Source of the DNA: Actinacidiphila acidipaludis
GTDB taxonomy: Bacteria; Actinomycetota; Actinomycetes; Streptomycetales; Streptomycetaceae
NCBI RefSeq assembly: GCF_019890725.1
Contig: NZ_JAINZZ010000006.1
Location: forward strand, 206,102-270,101
Direction of reading: 5' to 3'
Length of the DNA stretch: 64,000 bases
Translations under genes and position numbers: made by a program
Part shown: piece by piece, positions 16,359 to 25,223 of the stretch
How positions within the stretch are numbered: the first letter of the stretch is position 1
Layout: each line of letters starts with the position of its first letter
Notes under the pieces: generated by a model
Databases searched by the model: none
What the model was told of the DNA's origin: nothing
The model's input: only the letters and a program-made list of their open reading frames with translations

Positions 16359-16652
16359 ATGATCCGGCACCTGGTGCTGTTCAAGCTCAACGAGGGCGTC
16401 GAGCGGGACGAGCCGCGCGTGGTCGCCGGCGCCCGGGCGTTCGCCGAGCTCGGACCCAGGATCCCCGAGGTCGCCTCCTGGGAGTGCGGCTGGAACATCA
16501 CCGACCGGCCCGTCGCCTACGACTTCGCGATCAACTCCTCGGTCGCCGACGCCGACGCCCTGCAGCGCTATCTGGTGCACCCGGCCCACCAGGAGGCCGT
16601 GGCCCCCTGGGGCGAGTTCGCCACCTGGGTGATCGCCGACTACGAGATCTGA
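16359..16652 (+). CDS. Dabb (stress-responsive A/B barrel) protein
   Basis: This encodes 97 residues from ATG 16359, with GAAGGAG upstream. It starts MIRHLVLFKLNEGV, has the central His of many Dabb barrels near the C-terminus (VHPAHQEAVAPW), and ends TWVIADYEI. Dabb proteins are dimeric ferredoxin-like barrels, some of which bind haem or act on polyketides. No more precise role can be inferred here. Confidence 0.85.
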   Translation: MIRHLVLFKLNEGVERDEPRVVAGARAFAELGPRIPEVASWECGWNITDRPVAYDFAINSSVADADALQRYLVHPAHQEAVAPWGEFATWVIADYEI

Positions 16653-17043
16653 GTGACGCGCGCGGTGTTCCCGCGCCCGGCGGCCGCGGTCCGGCGGCCC
16701 GGCCGCGCACCCCGCGCCCACCCGCCTGACGCCGCGACTCCGCCGCTCACGACCGGCCCCCCGCGCAGCTCCGCGCCGGGGGCCCCGTCATGCCCGCAGT
16801 ACCCCCCGCCACGCCGGTGACGTGCGGCGATGGCCGTGGGCCCGGCCTGCGGCGTTCGTACAACACGGCAATATACGGTGCTTGCACAAGGCGGACATGA
16901 ATTGTGATGCTATGTCTGCTTTTCCCAGTTTTCGGCGTTTTCTCAGCTTGGGCAGTTCACCCGGCTTTCGAAGCCGCCGGGTTCCGTGCGCGCGCCCGGC
17001 GTGCCGCCGCGGCCGGCTTGTGTGGACCGATAAGGGGTGTGGT
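16653..17043. promoter_or_regulatory. Gene-free leader region of the first sigma factor
   Basis: These 391 bases contain a hairpin at 16755-16784, likely the terminator of the Dabb gene. An AT-rich island at about 16860-16945 (AATATACGG, TGAATTGTGATGCTATG) then probably includes the promoter of the sigma gene. No other gene is seen. The frame upstream of 17044 stays open but lacks the family pattern. Confidence 0.45.
16755..16784 (+). terminator. Hairpin downstream of the Dabb gene
   Basis: GGCCCCC pairs with GGGGGCC, with an inner GCG/CGC, about 100 bases after the stop. Confidence 0.6.
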
Positions 17044-17871
17044 GTGCCGGTGTCGGCCCGTACGGCGTCAACAGCGTATCCGCGCGGCAGGACGCGGGCG
17101 CCCAGCAGCAATGCGGCGGACGCGCGGGCGCTGACCCAGGTGCTCTTCGAACAGATCACCGAGCTCGAGCCGGGCACCCCCGAGCACGCCCGCGTGCGGG
17201 CCGCGCTCATCGAGGTCAACCTGCCGCTCGTGCGCTACGCGGCCGCGCGCTTCCGCAGCCGCAACGAGCCGATGGAGGACGTGGTCCAGGTCGGCACCAT
17301 CGGCCTGATCAACGCGATCGACCGGTTCGACCCGGAGCGCGGGGTGCAGTTCCCGACCTTCGCGATGCCCACGGTGGTCGGGGAGATCAAACGTTACTTC
17401 AGGGACAACGTGCGGACCGTCCACGTCCCGCGCCGGCTGCACGAGCTGTGGGTGCAGGTCAGCGGCGCCATCGAGGATCTGACCGTGCTGCATGGCCGCT
17501 CCCCCACGACCGCCGAGATCGCCGAGCGGCTCAAGCTCTCCGAGGACGAGGTGCTGGCCTGCCTGGAGGCCGGCCGCGCTTACCACGCCACCTCCCTGGA
17601 GGCGGCGCAGGAGGGCGACGGCGCCCCGGGACTGCTCGACCGGCTCGGCTACGAGGACCCGGCACTGTCCGGCGTCGAGCACCGCGACCTCGTCCGGCAT
17701 CTTCTCGTCCAACTCCCCGAACGGGAGCGGCGGATCCTGCTGCTGCGCTACTTCGGCAACCTGACGCAGTCACAGATCAGCGCTGAACTGGGCGTCTCCC
17801 AGATGCACGTGTCGCGGCTGCTGTCCCGCAGCTTCGCCCGGCTGCGGTCCGCAAACCAGCTCGAAGCGTAG
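17044..17871 (+). CDS. sigF: SigB/SigF-family RNA polymerase sigma factor (first of a pair)
   Basis: This encodes about 275 residues from GTG 17044, preceded by AAGGGGTG; GTG 17050 is an alternative. Region 2 is clear: [63 protein letters not shown]. Region 3 follows ([11 protein letters not shown]), and region 4 at the end has [40 protein letters not shown]. In Streptomyces such factors act in sporulation and stress and are held by anti-sigma kinases. The gene symbol rests on order: upp, tadA, then two sigma genes, as for sigF and sigN of S. coelicolor. It is supported by synteny, not proven. Confidence 0.85.
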   Translation: MPVSARTASTAYPRGRTRAPSSNAADARALTQVLFEQITELEPGTPEHARVRAALIEVNLPLVRYAAARFRSRNEPMEDVVQVGTIGLINAIDRFDPERGVQFPTFAMPTVVGEIKRYFRDNVRTVHVPRRLHELWVQVSGAIEDLTVLHGRSPTTAEIAERLKLSEDEVLACLEAGRAYHATSLEAAQEGDGAPGLLDRLGYEDPALSGVEHRDLVRHLLVQLPERERRILLLRYFGNLTQSQISAELGVSQMHVSRLLSRSFARLRSANQLEA

Positions 17872-18038
17872 CCCACCGGGATTAAGCCACCTGCGAAGAT
17901 ATGTCGACATGGCGCTACAGCGCGTTGCCGACATGTGACATTCTGCGGATACCGCGTTTGTCGCGGGCGGACCTCCGGTATTCCAGAGGAGGAACAACCG
18001 TCGCTCGCGACACCCGTCCGCGACCTCAAGGGGGTGGC

Positions 18039-18878
18039 ATGTCCGTACAGGTGGGCAGTCCCAAGGTGCTTCGTACCGACGCAAGCGCACCGCACGACGC
18101 TCTTCACGGCGAGGCCATCGACACCCGTACGCTGTCCCGTTCGCTGTTCCTGCGGCTTGCGGAACTGCCGGTGGACAGCCCGGAACGCACCTATGTACGC
18201 GACACGCTGATCGAGCTGAACCTGCCCCTTGTGCGGTACGCCGCCGCCCGGTTCCGCAGCCGCAACGAGCCGATGGAGGACATCGTCCAGGTCGGCACCA
18301 TCGGCCTGATCAAGGCGATCGACCGCTTCGACTGCGAACGCGGCGTGGAGTTCCCGACGTTCGCGATGCCCACCATCGTGGGCGAGGTCAAGCGGTTCTT
18401 CCGCGACACCTCGTGGTCGGTCCGCGTGCCGCGGCGCCTGCAGGAGCTGCGGCTGGCGCTCACCAAGGCCAGCGACGAGCTCTCGCAGCGGCTGGACCGG
18501 TCCCCGACCGTCGCCGAACTCGCCGCCTGCCTGGGGGTGTCCGAGGAGGACGTGGTCGACGGCCTGGCCGTGGGCAACGCCTACACCGCCAGCTCGCTCG
18601 ACTCCCCGCCCCCGGAGGACGACGGCGGCGAGGGCAGCCTGGCCGACCGGCTGGGCTACGAGGACTCCGCCCTGGAGGGCGTGGAGTACCGCGAGTCCCT
18701 CAAGCCGCTGCTGGCCCAACTGCCCTCGCGCGAGCGGCAGATCATCATGCTGCGGTTCTTCGCGAACATGACGCAGTCCCAGATCGGCGAGGAGGTCGGC
18801 ATCTCGCAGATGCACGTCTCCCGCCTGCTGACGCGCACGCTGGCGCAGCTCCGCGAGGGACTGACATCGGAGGGCTGA
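18039..18878 (+). CDS. sigN: SigB/SigF-family RNA polymerase sigma factor (second of a pair)
   Basis: This encodes 279 residues from ATG 18039, preceded by AAGGGGGTGG. Its region 2 segment ([21 protein letters not shown]) is identical in stretches to the gene upstream, so the two arose by duplication. Region 4 reads [40 protein letters not shown]. The N-terminal 50 residues are unique (MSVQVGSPKVLRTDASAPHD). The 167-base gap to the first sigma gene is AT-rich and probably has its own promoter, so the two can be controlled separately. The symbol sigN is inferred from gene order as in S. coelicolor. Confidence 0.85.
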   Translation: MSVQVGSPKVLRTDASAPHDALHGEAIDTRTLSRSLFLRLAELPVDSPERTYVRDTLIELNLPLVRYAAARFRSRNEPMEDIVQVGTIGLIKAIDRFDCERGVEFPTFAMPTIVGEVKRFFRDTSWSVRVPRRLQELRLALTKASDELSQRLDRSPTVAELAACLGVSEEDVVDGLAVGNAYTASSLDSPPPEDDGGEGSLADRLGYEDSALEGVEYRESLKPLLAQLPSRERQIIMLRFFANMTQSQIGEEVGISQMHVSRLLTRTLAQLREGLTSEG

Positions 18879-18985
18879 CGCACGAGCTCCCGCAGTGGCC
18901 GGCCGACGGGATCCTGCCCGCGCGAGGGTGGGCGAGGGGCCAGAGGCCGTCCGCGGAGGGGGCGAGCAGAAAGCCCGACCGACGG
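18878..18985. repeat. Diverged relative of the melC2 90-bp repeat
   Basis: It begins right at the sigma stop codon: TGACG.CACGAGCTCCCGCAGTGGCCGGCCGA, then an extra stretch of about 20 bases, then GAGGCCGTCCGCGGAGGGGGCGAG. This matches the units at 3341-3610 at both ends. In both places the element directly follows a stop codon. Confidence 0.75.
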
Positions 18986-19041
18986 CGCAGAGGGGTGAGG
19001 AGGGAGGAGTGGTCGGGCTCGGCCCGGAGTGAGGGCGGACC

Positions 19042-19239
19042 TCACTTCATCGCGAGGACGACCACTCCGATGATCACCACCAGTGCGACGATCACGCCGA
19101 CGATCAGTCCGGTGCGGCTGCGGGTCTCCGCGCGCTGCACCTCGGCGGCCGGGGGCCGCTCATCCACGAAGGCGCGGAACATCTGCGTGCTGCCCGCGGG
19201 GTCGTAGTTGTTGTCAGGGTTCGGGGTGTGGTTCGCCAT
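19042..19239 (-). CDS. Small tail-anchored membrane protein
   Basis: This encodes 65 residues from ATG 19239 (MANHTPNPDNNYDPAGSTQMFRAFVDERPPAAEV). A soluble polar N-terminus is followed by one transmembrane helix near the C-terminus (GLIVGVIVALVVIIGVVVLAMK). No signal peptide precedes it, so it is likely a C-terminally anchored cytoplasmic-face protein. I do not recognise a family. It is convergent with the second sigma gene and divergent from the aldo/keto reductase gene at a 60-base distance. Confidence 0.7.
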   Translation of the reverse strand: MANHTPNPDNNYDPAGSTQMFRAFVDERPPAAEVQRAETRSRTGLIVGVIVALVVIIGVVVLAMK

Positions 19240-19299
19240 GCCGCCTGACCCTAGCGTGTATGCGGAATACCCGGCACCCCCAGGTTGTTCGCGTGACTC

Positions 19300-20235
19300 A
19301 TGGCACGCATCGGTGACTCTGATCTCGACGTATTCCCTCTCGCCCTCGGCGGCAACGTCTTCGGATGGACCGCCGACGAGGCGCAGTCCTTCGCGGTCCT
19401 GGACGCCTACGCGGCGGCGGGCGGCGACTTCCTGGACACCGCGGATGTCTACTCCGCCTGGGTCGACGGCAACTCCGGGGGCGAGTCCGAGACGATCATC
19501 GGCCGCTGGCTTGCCCGCCGCGGCCGCCGCGACGACATCGTGGTCGCCACCAAGGCCGGCTCCCACCCGGACTTCAAGGGCCTGCGGGCCGGCACGATCA
19601 AGAAGGCCGCGGAGGCGTCGCTGCGCCGCCTGGGGACCGACCACATCGACCTCTACTACTCGCACTTCGACGACCTGGACACCCCGGTCGAGGAGATCGT
19701 CACCGCGCTGGACGCCCTGGTGAAGGAGGGCAAGGTGCGGGCGCTCGGCGCGTCCAACATCTCCGCCGAGCGGCTGGCCGCCTCCCTGGACTTCGCCGAG
19801 CGCGAGGGCCTGACCCGCTACGAGATCCTGCAGCCGCACTACAACCTGGTCGAGCGCGAGCACTACGAGGGCCCGCTGGCCGCCCTGGTCGCCGAGCGCG
19901 GTCTGTCGGCGGCTCCCTACTTCGGCCTGGCCGCCGGCTTCCTCACCGGCAAGTACCGGCCGGGCGGCACGGCCGTCGGAAGCGCCCGCGAGGGCAAGGC
20001 GGCGTCCTACCTCGCACAGGAGCGCGGGCCCCGCGTACTGGCCGCGCTCGACGAGGTGGCCGCCGCGCACAGCGCCGAGCCGGCGACCGTGGCGCTGGCC
20101 TGGCTCGGCGCCCAGCCGACCGTGGTGGCGCCGATCGCCAGCGCCCGCACGGTCGAGCAGTTGCCCGCGCTGGTCGCGGCCGCCGACCTGAAGCTCACCC
20201 CGGAGGAGGTCGCGGTCCTCACGGCCGCCGCCTGA
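19300..20235 (+). CDS. Aldo/keto reductase
   Basis: This encodes 311 residues. The (beta/alpha)8 family pattern is complete: PLALGGNVFGW at the start, GGDFLDTADVYSAW with the catalytic Asp and Tyr, VVATKAGS with the Lys, and DLYYSHFDD with the His. NADPH-binding residues are in the C-terminal VVAPIASARTVEQLPALV segment. It reduces or oxidises small carbonyl compounds; the physiological substrate is unknown. The ATG 19300 is close to the -10-like TAGCGTGTA sequence shared with the divergent gene. Confidence 0.9.
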   Translation: MARIGDSDLDVFPLALGGNVFGWTADEAQSFAVLDAYAAAGGDFLDTADVYSAWVDGNSGGESETIIGRWLARRGRRDDIVVATKAGSHPDFKGLRAGTIKKAAEASLRRLGTDHIDLYYSHFDDLDTPVEEIVTALDALVKEGKVRALGASNISAERLAASLDFAEREGLTRYEILQPHYNLVEREHYEGPLAALVAERGLSAAPYFGLAAGFLTGKYRPGGTAVGSAREGKAASYLAQERGPRVLAALDEVAAAHSAEPATVALAWLGAQPTVVAPIASARTVEQLPALVAAADLKLTPEEVAVLTAAA

Positions 20236-20404
20236 CCGCCCGCGGACGCCTGTCCGCCGTCACCGCGCGACCGCCCGTCCCCGTCCACCGGGGGCGGGCG
20301 GTGGCACGTGCGGCCCATCCACCGCCGTCCCGGGAACCCACCGCGATGTGGGCTTCGTCTCAGCCGGCTCACAGCAAGTGGCATCTACACCCATCATGAC
20401 CTAC

Positions 20405-20421
20405 AGTTGCTTTAGGCAACT
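20405..20421. promoter_or_regulatory. Palindromic MarR-type operator at the exporter promoter
   Basis: AGTTGC-TTTAG-GCAACT is a perfect 6+6 inverted repeat with a 5-base spacer, 23 bases before the GTG of the exporter. Repressors of the MarR type often bind such sites over drug-pump promoters. It shares its half-site with the cluster at 15118-15242. Confidence 0.75.
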
Positions 20422-20443
20422 AAAGTGGAGGTGTGCGAGGCCA

Positions 20444-22063
20444 GTGGCGTCGATACGAACCCAGTCCGGGACCACCGCGGCACCGGCGGCAGCCGGTGAC
20501 GCGCCCATGTCCCACCGCCAGATCATGGAGGCGCTGTCGGGCCTGCTGCTCGGGCTCTTCGTGGCGATCCTGTCGTCCACGATCGTCTCCAACGCGCTTC
20601 CCCGGATCCTCGCCGACATCGGCGGCGGGCAGAGCGCCTACACCTGGGTCGTCACCGCCTCGCTGCTCGCGGTCACCGCGACCACCCCGATCTGGGGCAA
20701 GCTCTCCGACCTGTTCAGCAAGAAGCTGCTGATCCAGCTCGCGCTGGTGATCTACGTGGTCGGCTCGATCGTGGCCGGCTTCTCCACCAGCCCGGGCCTG
20801 CTGATCGTCTGCCGTCTGGTGCAGGGCGTCGGCGCGGGCGGCCTGTCCGCACTCACCCAGGTGATCATGGCCGCGATGATCTCGCCGCGGCAGCGCGGCC
20901 GGTACAGCGGCTACCTCGGCGCCACGTTCGCCATCGCGACGGTCGGCGGACCGCTGATCGGCGGCGTCATCGTCGACTCCGCGCTGGGGTGGCGCTGGTG
21001 CTTCTACGTCGGCGTGCCGTTCGCGATCGTCGCCCTCGTCGTGCTGCAGAAGACGCTGCACCTGCCGGTGGTCAAGCGCCAGGTGAAGATCGACTGGACC
21101 GGCGCCTTCTTCATCACCGCCGCGGTCTCGCTGCTGATGATCTGGGTCTCGCTCGGCGGCCAGAGCTACGCCTGGATGTCGTGGCAGACCTTCGTGATGG
21201 TGCCCGCGGCCCTGGTGCTGGGCGCGATCTTCCTCTTCACCGAGTCCCGGGCGGCCGAACCGATCGTGCCGCTGCGGCTGTTCCGCAACCCGACCATCAC
21301 CCTGACCTCGCTGGCCAGCCTGTTCGTCGGCATCGCGATGTTCGCCGGGACGGTCTTCCTCAGCCAGTACTTCCAGCTGGCCCGCGGCAAGACCCCGACG
21401 ATGTCCGGCCTGATGACCATTCCGCTCATCGGCGGGCTGTTCGTGTCCTCGATGGTCAGCGGGCGGATCATCACCCGCACCGGACGCTGGAAGGGCTTCC
21501 TGGTCGCGGGCGGCCTGCTGGTCACCGCGGGCACCGGCACGCTCGGCATGATCCGCGCCGGCACCCCGTACACCGAAGTGGCCGTCTACATGGCCCTGCT
21601 GGGGCTCGGCATCGGCATGATGATGCAGAACCTCGTACTCGCCGTGCAGAACCAGGTCTCGGCGGCCGACCTCGGCGCCGCCAGCTCGCTGGTGACCTTC
21701 TTCCGCTCGCTCGGCGGTGCGGTCGGCGTCACGGCGCTCGGCGCGGTGCTCGGCAACCGGGTCACCCACTTCGTCACCCAGGGCCTGACCGCCCTCCACG
21801 TCAGCGGCGCGGCGGGCACGGGCGGCGGCATCCCGGACGTGGCGACGCTGCCCGCGCCGGTGCGGGGTGTCGTCGAGAACGCCTACGGGCACGGCGTCGG
21901 GGACGTGTTCCTCTACGCGGCACCGTTCGCGCTGATCTCCTTCCTGCTCGTCCTCTTCGTCAAGGAAGTTGCCTTGAACAACCGAAGCGGTTTGCAGCAG
22001 GTCTCCTCGGGTACAGGCCGGACGTCCGGTGACGTCGCGGGCGCGGCGGCCCGCGAGAGGTGA
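20444..22063 (+). CDS. DHA2 (EmrB/QacA-like) MFS drug exporter
   Basis: This encodes 539 residues from GTG 20444, chosen because the operator lies just upstream. ATG 20507 is an alternative that would remove only a polar leader. Fourteen hydrophobic segments follow from LSGLLLGLFVAILSSTIVSNALPRI. The family motif C lies in GYLGATFAIATVGGPLIGGVIVD, and motif A resembles GKLSDLFSKKLL. Such proton antiporters pump drugs or siderophores out. The C-terminal cytoplasmic tail is long and Gly/Ser/Arg-rich. Control by a MarR-type repressor is inferred from the palindrome at 20405-20421. Confidence 0.9.
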   Translation: MASIRTQSGTTAAPAAAGDAPMSHRQIMEALSGLLLGLFVAILSSTIVSNALPRILADIGGGQSAYTWVVTASLLAVTATTPIWGKLSDLFSKKLLIQLALVIYVVGSIVAGFSTSPGLLIVCRLVQGVGAGGLSALTQVIMAAMISPRQRGRYSGYLGATFAIATVGGPLIGGVIVDSALGWRWCFYVGVPFAIVALVVLQKTLHLPVVKRQVKIDWTGAFFITAAVSLLMIWVSLGGQSYAWMSWQTFVMVPAALVLGAIFLFTESRAAEPIVPLRLFRNPTITLTSLASLFVGIAMFAGTVFLSQYFQLARGKTPTMSGLMTIPLIGGLFVSSMVSGRIITRTGRWKGFLVAGGLLVTAGTGTLGMIRAGTPYTEVAVYMALLGLGIGMMMQNLVLAVQNQVSAADLGAASSLVTFFRSLGGAVGVTALGAVLGNRVTHFVTQGLTALHVSGAAGTGGGIPDVATLPAPVRGVVENAYGHGVGDVFLYAAPFALISFLLVLFVKEVALNNRSGLQQVSSGTGRTSGDVAGAAARER

Positions 22064-22219
22064 GAATTCCCGGCCGCCGGCCTGTTCCCGCAGCGGAGAG
22101 GTCCAGGCGGGCGGTACGGGAGAAGGGTCCTGGCGGCGGCCACGGCAGGGGACGGCCGGCGGCCGTCCGCCGGGACCTGTTTACGTTCGGCGTCCGCTCC
22201 CGGGACGTAGGGTGCGGAC

Positions 22220-22681
22220 ATGGCTTCCAACATCGCCACGAACACGACGGTCTCCCTCGACGATCTGCTGGACTTCGTCCGGCCCCGGCACCGGGCGATC
22301 CTGCTCACCACCCGGGCGGACGGCCGGCCCCAGGGCTCCCCGCTGACGTGCGGGGTCGACGACTCCGGGCGCATCGTCGTCTCGACGTACCCCGAACGGG
22401 CCAAGACGAGGAACGCGCGGCGGGACCCGCGGGTCAGCGTCATCGTCCTGTCGGACGAGTGGAACGGGCCCTGGGTCCAGGTGGACGGCACCGCTGAGGT
22501 CCTGGACGTCCCCGAGGCGGTGGAACCGCTCGTGGAGTACTTCCGCAACATCTCGGGGGAGCACCCGGACTGGGCGGAGTATCGCGAGGCGATGCTGCGG
22601 CAGGGTAAGTCGTTGATCAGGATCACCCCCGAGAGGTGGGGGCCGGTTGCCACCGGCGGCTTCCCCGCTCATCTCGCCTGA
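22220..22681 (+). CDS. PPOX-class F420-dependent oxidoreductase
   Basis: This encodes 153 residues. It is a split-barrel flavin/F420 fold: HRAILLTTRADGRPQGSPLTCGVDDSGRIVVSTYPERAKTRNARRDPRVSVIVL is the cofactor-binding half, and GPWVQVDGTAEVLD and the C-terminal ITPERW complete it. Actinobacterial members use F420H2 or bind other cofactors. The substrate is unknown. The start (ATG 22220) is followed by a slightly polar N-terminus typical of the group. Confidence 0.88.
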   Translation: MASNIATNTTVSLDDLLDFVRPRHRAILLTTRADGRPQGSPLTCGVDDSGRIVVSTYPERAKTRNARRDPRVSVIVLSDEWNGPWVQVDGTAEVLDVPEAVEPLVEYFRNISGEHPDWAEYREAMLRQGKSLIRITPERWGPVATGGFPAHLA

Positions 22682-22750
22682 CCTCCCCCTCCCCTTCGGG
22701 GCTTGTCCTGCCCCTTGCGGTCCTTTGCCGTCTGCCGGTCGACCTGTGGT

Positions 22751-22780
22751 TGCTCGTCCGGGAGGTGCCCCCAGCGCGAA
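22751..22780. repeat. REP-like dispersed palindromic element
   Basis: GCTCGTCCGGGAGGTGCCCC then CAGCGCGAAC is the reverse orientation of the core at 10453-10486. The flanking GTGGTTG and CAACCAC (about 22746-22797) can pair around it. Confidence 0.65.
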
Positions 22781-22833
22781 CAACCACGACGAGGCAGCAG
22801 TCGGCAACGCACCCCCGCGGGGCAGCCCCGAAG

Positions 22834-22875
22834 CCGAACAGGGCGCGGGTAGGAAGAACCCGCATCCCTGTTCGG
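22834..22875. terminator. Hairpin between convergent genes
   Basis: CCGAACAGGG pairs with CCCTGTTCGG, with an inner GCGGGT/ACCCGC stem. It lies 18 bases from the stop of the GT39 gene. Confidence 0.8.
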
Positions 22876-22892
22876 CGAACCCCGAAGGGCGG

Positions 22893-25223
22893 TCAAGACT
22901 TGGGCGACGTCAAGTCGTACACCGTGGTGGACCCCACCGTCTTGGCCGAGTAATGACCCTGCACCCAGGACGAAATCTGGGACGCCGCCCCGGACCCCCC
23001 CATCGACCCCCCGAATCCACCGCCTCCGATGAAGTAGTGGATCCGCCCCTCGGCCACGTACTCCTGGAACTGGGCCAACGTGGGCGACGGGTCACTCCCG
23101 TTGAACCCGCCGATCGCCATCACCGGCTTCTGCGTGGCGAGCTGATAACTCGCCTGGTTCTGCGAGCCGATCGCCGCCGCGACCCACGTGTACCTGCCGG
23201 CGTCCGCCCGCAGCAGCTCCGTCATCTGCGAACTGACCTTCGCGCCGTCGAGCAGGCCGCCCATGCCGCCGCCTCCGCCCATGCCGCCGCGCATGCCGCC
23301 GGTCCGGCCCTGACCGGCACCTCCGGTGGCGCCGTTCCCGCCCCCGGTCGTCCCGGGAAACCCGTTCTGGCCGCCCTGCGGCGGCTGCCCCTGCGGGAAC
23401 TGGCCGCCCTGGCCCGTCGTCCCCCCGGCCGTCCCGCCAGGGAACTGCGGCATCCCCTGGCCGCCGTTCCCGACGCCACCGTTGCCGAAGCCGCGTCCGC
23501 CGAAACCACCGCGCCCCCCGCCGGGGCCCCCGCCGCCGGGGAATCCGCCCATGCCGCCCTGGACGGCCGGGCCGGCCGTGACGATCGACCCGGTGTGTCC
23601 CGTGCCGATGGTGTCCAGCGTGTAGGCGACCGGCCCGCCCAGGGCCGCCGCCAGTCCGGCGACCGCCCCGACCGTTCCGATGCGGGCTGGCACCCGGCCG
23701 GGCCACGCGGCGGCGAGCAGCGCGGCCGCCGCGGCCACACCGGCCACGACCACCGCGGTCCGCAGCCACGGGTGCCAGTCGGTGGACCGGCCGAGCAGGT
23801 CCGCCGACCACAGGCTCGTCCCCACGACGGCCACCGCCATGGTGACGGCCGCCGCCGGGTGGGTGCGCCGCTGCCACAGCATGCTCGCGGCCATGCCGAC
23901 GAGCGCCGCGATGTAGGGCGCGAGGGCGATGTTGTAGTACTGGTGGAAGATCCCGGACATGAAGCTGAACGTCGTGAACGTCATCATCAGGGCGCCGCCC
24001 CACAGCAGGAACGCGGCCCGTGCGGTGTCCGCTCGGCGGGCCCGCCGGGTGAGGACCAGGCCGACGACCAGGCACAGGAAGGCCGCGGGCAGCAGCCAGG
24101 CGATCTGGCCGCCCATCTCGGAGTTGAAGAGCCGGCCGATACCCGTCGCGCCCCACTGGCCGCCGCCGCCCGGGCCACCGCCGCCGCCGACGCTGCCGGT
24201 CTCGTTGCCGGTGATGCGGCCGAAGCCGTTGTAGCCGAAGGTCAGCGACAGGAAGCTGTTGTCCTGCGAACCGCCGATGTACGGGCGGGAGGACGCCGGC
24301 CACAGCTCGACGATCGCCACCCACCAGCCGCCGGCCGGCACCATCGCCAGCCCGGCGTACAGCAGTTGGAGCAGGCGCCGGGGCAGCCGGGCCGGGGCGC
24401 ACACCGCGTAGACCACGGCCAGCGGCGGCACGATCAGCCACGCCTGCAGGGTCTTGGTGAGGAACGCCAGGCCGAACACCGCGCCCGCCAGCACCAGCCA
24501 CCGGGTCCTGGCCCCCTCCAGCGCGCGCAGCACGCAGTACACGGCCAGCACCATCAGCAGGGCCAGCAGCGCGTCGGGGTTGTTGAACCGGAACATCAGC
24601 GCGGCCACCGGGGTCACCGCGAGCACCGCGCCGGCCAGCAGTCCGGCGCCGGCGCTGAACCGGCGGCGGACCGCCGCGTACAGCACGCCCACGGTCGCGA
24701 CGCCCATCAGCGCCTCGGGCACCAGGATCTGCCAGGAGCCGAGCCCGAACAGCCGTACCGACAGGGCCATCGGCCACAGCGCGGCCGGCGGCTTGTCCAC
24801 GGTGATGGCGTTCGCCGCGTCGGAGGAACCGAAGAAGAACGCCTTCCAGCTCTGGCTGCCGGCCTGGACGGCCGCGGAGTAGAAGGAGTTGGCGTAGCCG
24901 GACGCGCTCAGGTCCCACAGGTAGAGCACGAGCGTGCCCAGCAGCAGGGCCAGGAACGCCGGCCGGGCCCACGCCGGGTCCTCCGGCCGTCCGCGCCACA
25001 GGCGCCCGGCGCGGGAGGCCGGCCGCTCGGGGAGGCCGGCGCCGGGGACACCCCTCTCCTGGAGCCCGGTCGCGGGAACGCCGTGCGGCGCCGCGGGCAC
25101 GACCGGGCCTGCGCCGTCCCGCCCGGCCGCGTCCTGTCCGGGCACGGGTGCGTCCGGGGGCGGGGCCTGGAAGGCCTGGGCCGGAAGGTGCCCGGGGGGC
25201 GGGGTGTTGCTCGGCGCGGTCAT
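22893..25223 (-). CDS. GT39-type membrane glycosyltransferase with Gly-rich loop
   Basis: This encodes 776 residues from ATG 25223, overlapping the upstream gene by four bases (ATGA). A Pro/Ala-rich cytoplasmic leader (about 85 residues) precedes about 12 transmembrane helices. After the first helix comes SAVQAGSQSWKAFFFGSSDAANAITVDKPPAALW, which contains the conserved acidic residue of GT-C enzymes of the ArnT/PMT type. Such enzymes use lipid-linked sugars to modify envelope molecules on the outer face. Between the last helices and the C-terminal domain lies a long Gly/Gln-rich stretch (about residues 540-660). The soluble end resembles the usual C-terminal domain of these Streptomyces proteins (QKPVMAIGGFNGSDPSPTLAQF). 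Confidence 0.85.
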   Translation of the reverse strand: MTAPSNTPPPGHLPAQAFQAPPPDAPVPGQDAAGRDGAGPVVPAAPHGVPATGLQERGVPGAGLPERPASRAGRLWRGRPEDPAWARPAFLALLLGTLVLYLWDLSASGYANSFYSAAVQAGSQSWKAFFFGSSDAANAITVDKPPAALWPMALSVRLFGLGSWQILVPEALMGVATVGVLYAAVRRRFSAGAGLLAGAVLAVTPVAALMFRFNNPDALLALLMVLAVYCVLRALEGARTRWLVLAGAVFGLAFLTKTLQAWLIVPPLAVVYAVCAPARLPRRLLQLLYAGLAMVPAGGWWVAIVELWPASSRPYIGGSQDNSFLSLTFGYNGFGRITGNETGSVGGGGGPGGGGQWGATGIGRLFNSEMGGQIAWLLPAAFLCLVVGLVLTRRARRADTARAAFLLWGGALMMTFTTFSFMSGIFHQYYNIALAPYIAALVGMAASMLWQRRTHPAAAVTMAVAVVGTSLWSADLLGRSTDWHPWLRTAVVVAGVAAAAALLAAAWPGRVPARIGTVGAVAGLAAALGGPVAYTLDTIGTGHTGSIVTAGPAVQGGMGGFPGGGGPGGGRGGFGGRGFGNGGVGNGGQGMPQFPGGTAGGTTGQGGQFPQGQPPQGGQNGFPGTTGGGNGATGGAGQGRTGGMRGGMGGGGGMGGLLDGAKVSSQMTELLRADAGRYTWVAAAIGSQNQASYQLATQKPVMAIGGFNGSDPSPTLAQFQEYVAEGRIHYFIGGGGFGGSMGGSGAASQISSWVQGHYSAKTVGSTTVYDLTSPKS

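Noticed and set aside
20420..21892. A 490-codon minus-strand frame opposite the drug exporter
   Set aside because: It has the charged Arg/Asp/Glu/Gly composition of antisense GC-rich frames, while the exporter on the plus strand has 14 clear helices.
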